NCBI GenBank assembly: GCA_016869695.1
Contig: VGDN01000035.1
Location: forward strand, 1-9,412
Reading direction: 5' to 3'
Length of the DNA stretch: 9,412 nucleotides
From: Alphaproteobacteria bacterium
Lineage (GTDB): Bacteria; Pseudomonadota; Alphaproteobacteria; Rickettsiales; UBA1997
Positions 1-6,572 of this stretch are shown piece by piece (the stretch's first letter is position 1; every line of letters starts with the position of its first letter). The translations under genes and the position numbers were made by a program. The notes beneath the pieces are model-generated. The model searched no databases. It saw only the letters and a list, made by a program, of their open reading frames with translations, and was not told the origin of the DNA.

Positions 1-15
1 GTAAAAGCTAACTAA
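1..15 (+). CDS. possible last codons of an upstream gene, perhaps rplM (partial)
   Basis: Four sense codons (V-K-A-N) followed by TAA at 13-15 sit just before the rpsI start, in the place where ribosomal protein L13 (rplM) normally ends in the conserved rplM-rpsI operon. The identification rests only on that known gene order, since four residues cannot be recognised. If it is rplM, the gap to rpsI is 2 bases, which would fit translational coupling. Confidence 0.25.
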   Translation, partial: VKAN

Positions 16-17
16 TC

Positions 18-491
18 ATGTCCACTCTCATTAAAGAAAAGATCGTCGTTAAAGATGTTGTAGAATCAGAAGGTGCTCCGAAGCGCGAGCAGAAGATCGA
101 TTCTCTAGGCCGCTCTTATGCTAGCGGTAAAAGAAAAAATGCGGCAGCACGTGTTTGGATTAAAAAAGGTCACGGCAAAATCACCGTTAATGACCGCGAA
201 GCGCGAGTTTATTTCGGCAGAGAGATTTTGATTAACATCGTTAAAGCCCCCTTCATTGCCGCTAAAAGTGCGGATAAGTTTGATGTAGTGGCAACGATTG
301 TTGGTGGCGGACTCAGCGGACAAGCGGGCGCATTGGCACATGGAATCAGCAAAGCCCTTGTCGCTTTTGATCCAAATAATCACAAGGTTTTACGTGTTGG
401 TGGATTCTTAACTCGCGATCCTCGCGTGGTTGAGCGTAAGAAATATGGCTTCAAGAAAGCACGCAAAGGTCAGACATATCGCAAACGTTAA
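18..491 (+). CDS. rpsI: 30S ribosomal protein S9
   Basis: S9 is a small-subunit ribosomal protein whose basic C-terminal tail reaches the P-site tRNA. The 157-residue product has an N-terminal extension of about 30 residues, usual in alphaproteobacteria (the E. coli protein has 130). The core begins at GRSYASGKRKNAAARVW (31-47). The family signature GGGLSGQAGALAHGISKAL lies at 96-114. The protein ends in a Lys/Arg-rich tail with the terminal Lys-Arg expected of S9 (156-157), although the tail GFKKARKGQTYRKR differs from the more usual ARRSPQFSKR type. No Shine-Dalgarno sequence is visible before the ATG, so translation is probably coupled to the gene upstream. A double hairpin follows 5 bases after the stop codon. 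Confidence 0.97.
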   Translation: MSTLIKEKIVVKDVVESEGAPKREQKIDSLGRSYASGKRKNAAARVWIKKGHGKITVNDREARVYFGREILINIVKAPFIAAKSADKFDVVATIVGGGLSGQAGALAHGISKALVAFDPNNHKVLRVGGFLTRDPRVVERKKYGFKKARKGQTYRKR

Positions 492-496
492 TTTTT

Positions 497-554
497 CTGG
501 TCACCCTGAGCCTGTCGAATGGTGACCAGTCATGCTTCGACAGGCTCAGCATGA
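497..554. repeat. pair of adjacent hairpins with complementary loops
   Basis: Two inverted repeats stand side by side. Hairpin A has a perfect 9-bp stem (497-505 with 521-529, CTGGTCACC/GGTGACCAG) and a 15-base loop. Hairpin B has a perfect 6-bp stem (530-535 with 549-554, TCATGC/GCATGA) and a 13-base loop. The loops carry TGAGCCTGTCGAA (507-519) and its exact reverse complement TTCGACAGGCTCA (536-548). The segment can therefore instead form one 14-bp stem (506-519 with 536-549), or the two loops could kiss. The core resembles short palindromic repeats with a TTCGACAGGCTCA-type centre that I recall from many bacterial genomes; I did not check this. There is no T-run after it, so it is not a standard intrinsic terminator. 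Confidence 0.85.
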
Positions 555-567
555 TACATCGCTTTGA

Positions 568-1005
568 ATGTCATATCAGGTAAAAAAGATTTTAATTTCT
601 TCTGATCACGCTGGATTTTCTCTAAAAACTTTCCTCATTAAAGAACTTACTAAGTCAGGGTTTGAGCCGGTCGATCTTGGTTGCGATTCTGCTGAAAAAT
701 CGGTCGATTACCCTGATTATGCGAAGGCGCTTTGTACAAAGCTTAAAGATGAATTCGGGATTCTGATTTGCGGTAGTGGTATCGGTATTTCAATTGCTGC
801 CAACCGCTTCCCACATATTCGTGCGGCACTTTGTTATAACTCAAAATCGGCAAAATTGGCGCGTGCCCACAATGATGCGAATGTGTTGTGTCTCGGTGCG
901 AGAGTAGTTGCGAGCAAGCAAGCCCTGATGATCGCAAAGGCGTTTTTACAAGGTAAGTTTGAAGGCGGAAGACATGCAACAAGAGTCTGTAAAATTAATT
1001 CGTAG
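568..1005 (+). CDS. rpiB: ribose 5-phosphate isomerase B (RpiB/LacAB family)
   Basis: RpiB interconverts ribose 5-phosphate and ribulose 5-phosphate in the cytoplasmic non-oxidative pentose phosphate pathway. The 145-residue product has normal family length. Recognisable elements are the N-terminal SSDHAGF (11-17), VDYPDYA (46-52), GILICGSGIGISIAANR (64-80) with the catalytic-base Cys68, the HND motif with His101, and the C-terminal FEGGRH (131-136). The ATG has no clear Shine-Dalgarno sequence. It begins 76 bases after rpsI, right behind the double hairpin, and its 3' end overlaps trmB by about 30 bases. In alphaproteobacteria rpiB is more often beside glyA; here it leads a trmB-murB run. 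Confidence 0.95.
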   Translation: MSYQVKKILISSDHAGFSLKTFLIKELTKSGFEPVDLGCDSAEKSVDYPDYAKALCTKLKDEFGILICGSGIGISIAANRFPHIRAALCYNSKSAKLARAHNDANVLCLGARVVASKQALMIAKAFLQGKFEGGRHATRVCKINS

Positions 1006-1708
1006 TTTCGGTCGCATAAAAAGCCGCAAGCTGTCCGACCATAAGAAACACCTCCTTACGTACCTCCTGCCAAAACACCAATTCGACCAACTTACGACTC
1101 ACGACAAATGGCACAGCGAAGCGAGCAATTTGCAATCCGCTCAACTAACAAACCACGAAACTAGCGGATACTTACGACTTACGACTATTCTCGAAATAGG
1201 CTTCGGCTTTGGCGACTTCTTTTTTGCCAAAGCAAAATCCAATCCGGATAAAATTTTTTTCGGTTGTGAGCCGCATCTAAACGGGGTGGTGAATTTGTTG
1301 TCCAAGCTAGAAGTGGAGCCACTTCCCAATGTTAAGATTACCACGCAAGATTCGCGCTTAATTCTCCAAGATTTTCCACAAAATTTTTTCGCTGAGACCT
1401 ACATTTTATTCCCCGATCCCTGGCCAAAAGCGAAGCATTACAAACGTCGTTTAGTAACCGCAAAATTTTTGGATGAAGTGCTGTCGCCAAAAATGCAACC
1501 TGGCGCGAAGCTAGTGATTGCAACGGATCACGACTCTTACAAAACATGGATTCTTTCCGAAATTTTACACAGCAAAAAATTTTCTTGGACGGCGAATTCA
1601 AAAAAAGATTGGCAAGTTTTTCCGGATGATTGGGTGAAGACGAAATATCAAAAGAAGGCCGAGGCGGAAGGGCGGGTCCCAGTAATCTTTAATCTCATCC
1701 ATCAATGA
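974..1708 (+). CDS. trmB: tRNA (guanine-N7-)-methyltransferase TrmB
   Basis: TrmB uses S-adenosylmethionine to methylate N7 of G46 in the tRNA variable loop. I chose the ATG at 974 (244 residues): it follows a GGCGGAAG purine stretch, the only good ribosome-binding site here, and gives the usual family beginning RSFGRIKSRKLS (10-21). A TTG at 959 is also open in frame. The SAM-binding loop is LEIGFGFG (73-80), followed by GCEP (97-100), the family hallmark FPDPWPKAKHYKRRL (146-160) and TKYQKKAEAEGR (223-234). The linker between LLP (31-33) and LEIGFG is about 39 residues, which I estimate is around a dozen longer than usual. It carries heptanucleotide repeats at residues 40-44 and 66-71. The gene overlaps rpiB by 32 bases and murB by 4. 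Confidence 0.94.
   Translation: MQQESVKLIRSFGRIKSRKLSDHKKHLLTYLLPKHQFDQLTTHDKWHSEASNLQSAQLTNHETSGYLRLTTILEIGFGFGDFFFAKAKSNPDKIFFGCEPHLNGVVNLLSKLEVEPLPNVKITTQDSRLILQDFPQNFFAETYILFPDPWPKAKHYKRRLVTAKFLDEVLSPKMQPGAKLVIATDHDSYKTWILSEILHSKKFSWTANSKKDWQVFPDDWVKTKYQKKAEAEGRVPVIFNLIHQ
1091..1104 (+). repeat. two CTTACGA-type heptamers in trmB (upstream cluster)
   Basis: CTTACGA (1091-1097) is followed by CTCACGA (1098-1104), one mismatch apart. They encode about L40-D44 of TrmB. The 15 bases from 1091 recur 80 bases downstream with one change, so the pair brackets a 66-base stretch in the non-conserved linker. Confidence 0.75.
1171..1190 (+). repeat. CTTACGA heptamers in trmB (downstream cluster)
   Basis: Two perfect CTTACGA units (1171-1177, 1178-1184) are followed by the degenerate CTATTC, and encode roughly L67-I72 just before the SAM-binding strand. 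The intervening 1105-1170 also holds a 7-bp inverted repeat, ATCCGCT (1135-1141) with AGCGGAT (1163-1169). Confidence 0.8.
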
Positions 1709-2595
1709 CCTTACCACTTACCACTTACCACTTACCACTAATCCGTGGCCAATATCGCAAAAACGCAGAATTAAAAAGTTGGTTTGATGTTGGAGGCCCA
1801 GCAGAAATTATGTTTCGTCCCGCTGATTTAGCGGATTTGCAAGATTTTCTAAAAAATTGTCCGAAAGAAATTCCTGTGCAAATTCTTGGCGCTGGATCAA
1901 ACGTAATTATTTCTGATGAAGGCGTAAAAGGTGTCGTGATTCGCCTTCCCGGCGAGTTTGCAAAAATTTCCTGCGAGGGCAATCTAGTCAGAGCTGGCGC
2001 GGCGGCGCTTTGTGGTAATGTTGCGCTTTCTTGCAAAAATTCTGCACTTTCTGGTCTCGAATTTTTTACCGGAATTCCTGGATCTGTCGGTGGAGCGATG
2101 GCGATGAATGCTGGTTGCTACGGATCAGATGTCTCGCAAATCTTGGTGAGTGCGACTGCACTTGATCACGACGGAAAACTTTACGAACTAAAAAATCCTG
2201 ACTTCGGATTTTTTTATCGCGGCAGCAAGATTGCTAAGGATTTCTTTTTTGTTGAAGCGGTGTTTAGAGCAGAGAAATCAAGCATCGAGGCGGTTACAAA
2301 AAAAATCTCCGAACTAAATCAACAACGCGAAACCGCACAACCAATTCGCGCAAAAACCGGCGGCAGCACTTTCAAAAATCCGCCAGAAAAACGTGCCTGG
2401 CAATTAATTGATGAGGCAGGATGTCGCGGAAAAATTATTGGTGACGCACAAATATCTGAAAAACATTGCAACTTCATGATCAATCGTGGCAAGGCACGAG
2501 CCCAGGATTTGATTGATCTGGGCACTGAAGTAAAAAAATCAGTAAAGGAAAAATCAGGAATTGATCTTGAGTGGGAGATCAAAATTTTACGTTAA
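1705..2595 (+). CDS. murB: UDP-N-acetylenolpyruvoylglucosamine reductase
   Basis: MurB is the FAD- and NADPH-dependent cytoplasmic enzyme that reduces UDP-GlcNAc-enolpyruvate to UDP-MurNAc, the second committed step of peptidoglycan synthesis. The 296 residues include the FAD-binding elements VGGPAE (29-34), GAGSN (62-66) and GIPGSVGGAMAMNAG (123-137), Tyr171-Arg172, and KTGGSTFKNP (217-226) whose Ser221 fits the catalytic proton donor. The C-terminal ending LEWEIKIL supplies Glu291 as the likely last catalytic residue. The start ATG overlaps the trmB stop (ATGA). Residues 3-13 are encoded by CTTACCA heptamers, and conserved sequence begins only at about IRGQYRKNAELKSWF. No in-frame ATG or other plausible start lies between, so I keep this start. 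The stop overlaps the convergent pilin stop. Confidence 0.95.
   Translation: MTLPLTTYHLPLIRGQYRKNAELKSWFDVGGPAEIMFRPADLADLQDFLKNCPKEIPVQILGAGSNVIISDEGVKGVVIRLPGEFAKISCEGNLVRAGAAALCGNVALSCKNSALSGLEFFTGIPGSVGGAMAMNAGCYGSDVSQILVSATALDHDGKLYELKNPDFGFFYRGSKIAKDFFFVEAVFRAEKSSIEAVTKKISELNQQRETAQPIRAKTGGSTFKNPPEKRAWQLIDEAGCRGKIIGDAQISEKHCNFMINRGKARAQDLIDLGTEVKKSVKEKSGIDLEWEIKILR
1710..1744 (+). repeat. CTTACCA heptamer tandem repeat at the start of murB
   Basis: Four perfect CTTACCA units run from 1710 to 1737, followed by a decayed fifth, CTAATCC (1738-1744). They begin three bases after the murB start codon and encode [10 protein letters not shown]. The unit has no stop codon in any sense frame, and three units give a seven-residue peptide period. 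Confidence 0.95.
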
Positions 2596-3479
2596 GAGCT
2601 GACCTTAATATCCCATTTTTTGCTCAGATATTGTTCGACTGATTTTCTTTCTGTTGTCGTTAGCGTCTTAGTAAAAACGATGATTTCCCCGATATTGCCT
2701 TGGTAACCACAGCTGTTCCAATGATCACCGATCAAAAACGATCCTAGAACTTTGGTAAAGACACCGCTGCTGCCAGACGAGTTGGCTACATTGCCGTTTA
2801 CATATTGGTAAATGGAGCTGCTGTAGTCGTCGACTATGCTGTAAATATAAGGTTGCTTCGGTGTTAGAGTTGCGGCTGCATTTAATTGTCCGTAAACTCC
2901 ATTATCTAGCGCAATGTAATAGTGATGCTGATGGCTTGCTCCGGAAAAAAGCACGAATAATCCGCTGCTGGTTTGTGTCCAATCGGCGTTTAGATCGCTG
3001 TATAAGATGGTCCGACCCGTTAGGTCGGAACCGGTAAACACCATAAATAATGTGATATATTTTGTTCTGATGCCAAAGGAGCCGTTGTAGAGAAGGTCGC
3101 TATTACTACTAAAATAAAGGCACGGCAACCCGTTAATGCATTTTTCTTTGTAAGTAGGGGAGTCGGTGGCGCCGGAACTGTTGCTAAAATAACTCGCTGC
3201 AGAGGCTTCTGGCCTAATGTCATTCCATCTGCTAACGGCCAATCCGTCTTGAGATTCCGACGGAAGAAAGCTGCGCTCCGATGTGGTATCTAGCCAGAAT
3301 GCGAGATTTGAAATGCTTGTGACCGGGGAGTTTTGCGTTAGAGACCGGGCCTGTGCTAATTTAACTTCATCTACAAGTTCTGTGCTGGCCAGAATGGCGG
3401 AGATCAGAAGCCCAATAATCACGATTACTATTGAGAGCTCTAAGAAGGAAAAGGCTTTGGTCGGTAAATTTCTGAACAC
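2592..3479 (-). CDS. prepilin-like protein with a C-terminal LamG/ConA-like part
   Basis: The N-terminus is a type IV prepilin signal: a short basic leader (MFRNLPTKA), predicted peptidase cleavage between Ala9 and Phe10, Glu14 at position +5, and a hydrophobic helix SIVIVIIGLLISAIL (16-30). Ala rather than the usual Gly precedes the cleavage site. From about residue 58 the sequence (NLAFWLD, SRWND, YITLFMVFTG, VNG, GNIGEIIVF, VEQYLSKKW) matches my knowledge of LamG/concanavalin-like beta-sandwich domains in secreted proteins. Cys114, Cys120 and Cys257 could form disulfides. The product is probably inserted in the inner membrane and then assembled or displayed outside. The start is GTG at 3479-3477, forced by an in-frame TAG three codons upstream, and lies 2 bases after the gatA stop. 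The ligand and the pilus system are unknown; no other pilus gene is present. Confidence 0.85.
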   Translation of the reverse strand: MFRNLPTKAFSFLELSIVIVIIGLLISAILASTELVDEVKLAQARSLTQNSPVTSISNLAFWLDTTSERSFLPSESQDGLAVSRWNDIRPEASAASYFSNSSGATDSPTYKEKCINGLPCLYFSSNSDLLYNGSFGIRTKYITLFMVFTGSDLTGRTILYSDLNADWTQTSSGLFVLFSGASHQHHYYIALDNGVYGQLNAAATLTPKQPYIYSIVDDYSSSIYQYVNGNVANSSGSSGVFTKVLGSFLIGDHWNSCGYQGNIGEIIVFTKTLTTTERKSVEQYLSKKWDIKVSS

Positions 3480-3481
3480 AG

Positions 3482-4945
3482 TTAGCTATGATTTTTTTCT
3501 AACGTCAGTGCCACATCAAGAGCGGTCTGCTCGTCAAAATGTTTAGTGATTACCTGTAATCCAAGCGGCAAACCATCTTTATCAAAACCAGCGGGAACAG
3601 AGATTCCAGGGAGGCCGGCGAGATTTACCGGAATTGTGAAAACGTCGTTTAAATAAATTTTTACCGGGTCTGACTCGCCGATCGTTTGTGATTCTTTAAT
3701 CGAAAATGCGGCGCTGGGAGTTGTTGGGGCGAGGATCGCATCCACATTTTTGAAAGCCTCGATGAAGTCTTGGCGGATAAGGTTGCGCACCCTTTGTGCT
3801 TTTTTGTAATAAGCATCGTAGTAACCGGCGGAGAGCACGTAAGTTCCGGTTAAAATTCTTCTTTTTACCTCGGCGCCAAATCCTTGCGCGCGCGTTTTTT
3901 CATACATTTGTTCGAGCGAAAGATTTTCTTCTGGAGCACGAAATCCGTAACGCACGCCATCGAAGCGAGCTAGATTTGACGAGGCTTCAGCGCCAGCGAG
4001 CACGTAATAAACAGCAGCAGCATATTCAGTGTGAGGCAGAGAAATCTCGACGATTTCCGCACCATTTTTTTGCAAGATTTCTTTGCCGCGATTCCAGAGT
4101 TGGACAATCTCGCTAGGCATGTCTGCGACAAAATATTCTTTTGGGATGCCGATTTTTTTCCCGTGTAAATCGCTACTGAGAAGCTTCTCAAACTCCGGCA
4201 CGGCGATATTCACCGAGGTCGAATCTTTTACATCAAATCCAGAAATCACGCGTAACAGAAGCGCGGCATCGGCCACATCTCTTGCAAAAACTCCGGCCTG
4301 ATCGAGCGAACTGGCGAAGGCTACCATCCCATAGCGTGAGCAGCGTCCGTAAGTTGGTTTGATACCGACGATATTTGTGAATGAGGCTGGTTGTCTGATT
4401 GAACCGCCAGTGTCGGAACCAGTTGCGCCGGCGCAAAGATTGGCGGCAACCGCCGCCGCGGATCCGCCGGAGGAGCCACCAGGAACCAGATCTTCGTCAG
4501 AATTATTTTTTTTGTAGGGATTGATTACGGGGCCGAAAGCGCTGTTGGTGTTGGTTCCGCCCATGGCAAACTCATCCATGTTGGTCTTGCCAAGTGTTGT
4601 TGCGCCGGCGTCGAGAAGCTTTTGCGTAACGGTTGATTCGTAAGTCGGAACGAAATCAGTGAGTATTTTTGAAGCGCAGGTGGTACGTAAATTTTTGGTG
4701 CAGAAGAGATCTTTGAAAGCGAGCGGGATGCCTTCCAAGTCACCAGGTGCGCCTGCCGCGATCTTCTCGTCAGATTTTTCTGCTTGTGACAAAGTAAGGT
4801 CAAATGACTCAGTGATGAAGGCGTTTAGGTGGCGATTTTGCTCGATATTTTTGATGTAAGCATTGGCCAGTTCTACCGCCGAAAATTTCTTCGCACGCAG
4901 GCCATCATTGGTTTGGCGGATGGTTAGTTTGGTAAGATCGGTCAT
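3482..4945 (-). CDS. gatA: Asp-tRNA(Asn)/Glu-tRNA(Gln) amidotransferase subunit A
   Basis: GatA is the amidase-signature subunit that releases ammonia from glutamine, for GatB to convert misacylated Glu-tRNA(Gln) or Asp-tRNA(Asn). The 487-residue product is full length. The Ser-cisSer-Lys triad is visible: Lys78 in GIPLAFKD (72-79), Ser158 in [12 protein letters not shown] (155-166) and nucleophile Ser182 in [13 protein letters not shown] (176-188). [17 protein letters not shown] (123-139) and [14 protein letters not shown] (194-207) are typical of GatA rather than of generic amidases. The ATG overlaps the dsbD stop by 4 bases (ATGA) and the pilin gene begins 2 bases after its stop. gatC and gatB, its usual neighbours, are not in the window. 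Confidence 0.95.
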   Translation of the reverse strand: MTDLTKLTIRQTNDGLRAKKFSAVELANAYIKNIEQNRHLNAFITESFDLTLSQAEKSDEKIAAGAPGDLEGIPLAFKDLFCTKNLRTTCASKILTDFVPTYESTVTQKLLDAGATTLGKTNMDEFAMGGTNTNSAFGPVINPYKKNNSDEDLVPGGSSGGSAAAVAANLCAGATGSDTGGSIRQPASFTNIVGIKPTYGRCSRYGMVAFASSLDQAGVFARDVADAALLLRVISGFDVKDSTSVNIAVPEFEKLLSSDLHGKKIGIPKEYFVADMPSEIVQLWNRGKEILQKNGAEIVEISLPHTEYAAAVYYVLAGAEASSNLARFDGVRYGFRAPEENLSLEQMYEKTRAQGFGAEVKRRILTGTYVLSAGYYDAYYKKAQRVRNLIRQDFIEAFKNVDAILAPTTPSAAFSIKESQTIGESDPVKIYLNDVFTIPVNLAGLPGISVPAGFDKDGLPLGLQVITKHFDEQTALDVALTLEKNHS

Positions 4946-6513
4946 TTTGCTTGTTCGATTAGTTTGAGAAGTTCCTCTTTGTTCAGGAGCTCGCTTGTTA
5001 GCAATCCATCCTTCGCCTTCGGGCCATGGACGGCGTTAAAGGGGATGGCAAAGCGATTATGTTTGCGCATGAATTCCATGATTTTGGGATCTGGTTTGGT
5101 GATGTCACCGCGCAGACCGATAATCTCGCCACTTGTAAGCAAAGCGACGATCTCTTTGCTTTGTAGAACATTGGTTTTGTTGAATTTGCAAGTAAGGCAC
5201 CAATCGGCAGTAATATCGACCAGTACTAATTTGCCACGTTTTACTTCGTATGAAATTTTGGCCTCGTCGAACTCATACCACAGCCGGTCTTTATGATCTT
5301 TGTTTAGTAAGTTGTGTGAGAGGATGTAGACCAACCACAGTACGGTAGCAGCCATTAAGATGGCCATTAGATGCTTTACTTTTTCCATCCAGATTCCGGG
5401 TTTAGGAAAAATATAAACCAGCTTTGGGGCAAAGAAGAGTAAGATGTAAGGCGCCGCAAAGCCGATGCTAATCCAGAAAAAAATTAGGAAGATTAAACTA
5501 AGTTCTTTGGTGAGGGCGAAAGAAATCGCTGAGCCAAGAAATGGCGCGGAGCAAGGTGTGGCAAGCAATGTTGCCAGGATGCCAGAAAGAAAATTTGGAA
5601 TGAAAATATTTTCCTTCTTCTCGCTAGTAGAGATTTTTTTGTGTAAAAAAGTAGCGGCGATCTGGCTGAAGTTAATCTCAAATTTGCCCAGTAAATTCGC
5701 GGTGAAAAAGCTGGTTATGATGATTAGAAAAATCAGGAAATATGGATTTTGAAACTGCAATCCCCAGCCAAATTCATTGCCAGAAAATTTGAGCAAAGAG
5801 GCGAGAAGTGCGAAGATTACGAAGCAAAAAATAATGCCGATAATGGTTGCTAGAAAAGCAAAGCGGATTCTTGCCAGGCGGGCTCTCGGATGGTTGATGA
5901 TCGAGAGCAGCTTGATCGACAAGACCGGCAAAACGCAGGGCATTATGTTTAGGATTAGGCCACCGAGGAGGGCGAGGAGGATGTAAGTGGTAAGTGGTAA
6001 GTGGTTAGTGGTAAGTGGTAATGTGGGTGGGGTGGTTGTAGTTGGGACTTGGAGGGAAAATTTTTGAGTGACAGGGATGCAGACATCTTTACACAATCCG
6101 AAATCCAGCTTGAGAGTAAGGTTGGTGGGTTTTGTGGAATCTTGCGGGGTGATATCGATTGGAAGCGTTACTTCCTTTTGGTAGGTGGAATATTTGAAGA
6201 TTTCTGTGCCGATTTTTTCTTCATGATCTTCGGCTTTTGGCCAGATTATTTGGTGAGAGGAATAGTTAGTAGAACCACTAAAATCAAAGCTCGGTGGTAC
6301 ACCAATTCCTTCTGAATGTTGACCGTAAATTTTCCAACCAGCACCGAGTTTGAAATGCATTTCGGCAGCGATTTTTCCGTCACGAAACTGAGCGATTAAT
6401 ATGGTTTGTGCTTCGCCAAATTCGCTTTTTTGCCACGCAGTATCTGCGGCAAAAGCAAGGTTTAGACGCAGCAGGAGTAGTGTTAGGATTAGGATTTGTT
6501 TGTTGAAAATCAT
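4942..6513 (-). CDS. ScsB/DsbD-like transmembrane thiol-disulfide transporter
   Basis: DsbD-family proteins carry electrons from cytoplasmic thioredoxin through the inner membrane to envelope thiol proteins. Visible order in 523 residues: signal peptide (about 1-22, ending AFA); an N-terminal periplasmic domain with [11 protein letters not shown] and the redox pair Cys141-X3-Cys145 (GLCKDVCIP), the ScsB-like spacing; a membrane domain with Cys193 ([11 protein letters not shown]) and Cys321 ([12 protein letters not shown]); and a thioredoxin-like domain with [10 protein letters not shown] (Cys439, Cys442) and a cis-Pro at about 491. I count six hydrophobic spans between about 178 and 398, where DsbD has eight. 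Residues 164-177 before the first span are encoded by heptanucleotide repeats. No Shine-Dalgarno sequence precedes the ATG; the upstream bases are pyrimidine-rich. Confidence 0.9.
   Translation of the reverse strand: MIFNKQILILTLLLLRLNLAFAADTAWQKSEFGEAQTILIAQFRDGKIAAEMHFKLGAGWKIYGQHSEGIGVPPSFDFSGSTNYSSHQIIWPKAEDHEEKIGTEIFKYSTYQKEVTLPIDITPQDSTKPTNLTLKLDFGLCKDVCIPVTQKFSLQVPTTTTPPTLPLTTNHLPLTTYILLALLGGLILNIMPCVLPVLSIKLLSIINHPRARLARIRFAFLATIIGIIFCFVIFALLASLLKFSGNEFGWGLQFQNPYFLIFLIIITSFFTANLLGKFEINFSQIAATFLHKKISTSEKKENIFIPNFLSGILATLLATPCSAPFLGSAISFALTKELSLIFLIFFWISIGFAAPYILLFFAPKLVYIFPKPGIWMEKVKHLMAILMAATVLWLVYILSHNLLNKDHKDRLWYEFDEAKISYEVKRGKLVLVDITADWCLTCKFNKTNVLQSKEIVALLTSGEIIGLRGDITKPDPKIMEFMRKHNRFAIPFNAVHGPKAKDGLLTSELLNKEELLKLIEQAK
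5983..6022 (-). repeat. CTTACCA heptamer tandem repeat in the dsbD-like gene
   Basis: On the coding strand, five heptamers (ATTACCA, CTTACCA, CTAACCA, CTTACCA, CTTACCA) and a partial CTTAC run from 6022 down to 5983; three are perfect. They encode [14 protein letters not shown], residues 164-177, between the periplasmic redox domain and the first membrane span. The unit and its sense orientation are the same as in murB. Confidence 0.95.
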
Positions 6514-6572
6514 GGGGAGGGAAGGTAGAAAGTGCGCGCTTTTTCACGCTCTTCCCGCAACTTTTCAAGAAA
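6514..6572. promoter_or_regulatory. divergent intergenic region between dsbD-like gene and zinc-finger gene
   Basis: These 59 bases separate two divergent genes, so both the minus-strand unit and the zinc-finger-purA unit probably have promoters in or next to it. I could not pick out convincing -35/-10 boxes. A run of T (about 6540-6544) and a purine-rich stretch just left of it are the only compositional features. Leaders from here would be very short. Confidence 0.35.

Noticed and set aside
497..560. Double hairpin as a rho-independent terminator of rpsI
   Set aside because: The T-run (492-496) lies before the hairpins, and none follows on the plus strand. Only 13 bases separate the element from the rpiB start. 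A weak role in attenuation cannot be excluded.
959..973. TTG at 959 as the trmB start
   Set aside because: It extends the protein by five residues that are not typical of TrmB. The ATG at 974 has a better purine-rich site upstream and gives the normal family N-terminus.
1050..1068. Direct repeat ACCTCCT (1050-1056, 1062-1068) in trmB
   Set aside because: It encodes the conserved amphipathic Leu-rich stretch HLLTYLLP and is explained by Leu codons. It is not in the 7-base register.
1710..1744. CTTACCA array as a CRISPR-like or iteron element
   Set aside because: Units are contiguous 7-mers without spacers, lie in coding sequence and are not next to replication or cas genes.
3283..3546. Plus-strand open frame of 87 codons across the pilin-gatA junction
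   Set aside because: It is the complement of two well-supported genes and its translation resembles no family I know.
4436..4485. GC-rich, palindrome-like stretch in gatA
   Set aside because: It is explained by Gly/Ala/Ser codons of the conserved [13 protein letters not shown] active-site motif.
6049..6315. Plus-strand open frame of 88 codons opposite the dsbD-like gene
   Set aside because: It overlaps the periplasmic redox domain, which is clearly coding on the minus strand. Its composition is as expected for a shadow frame.
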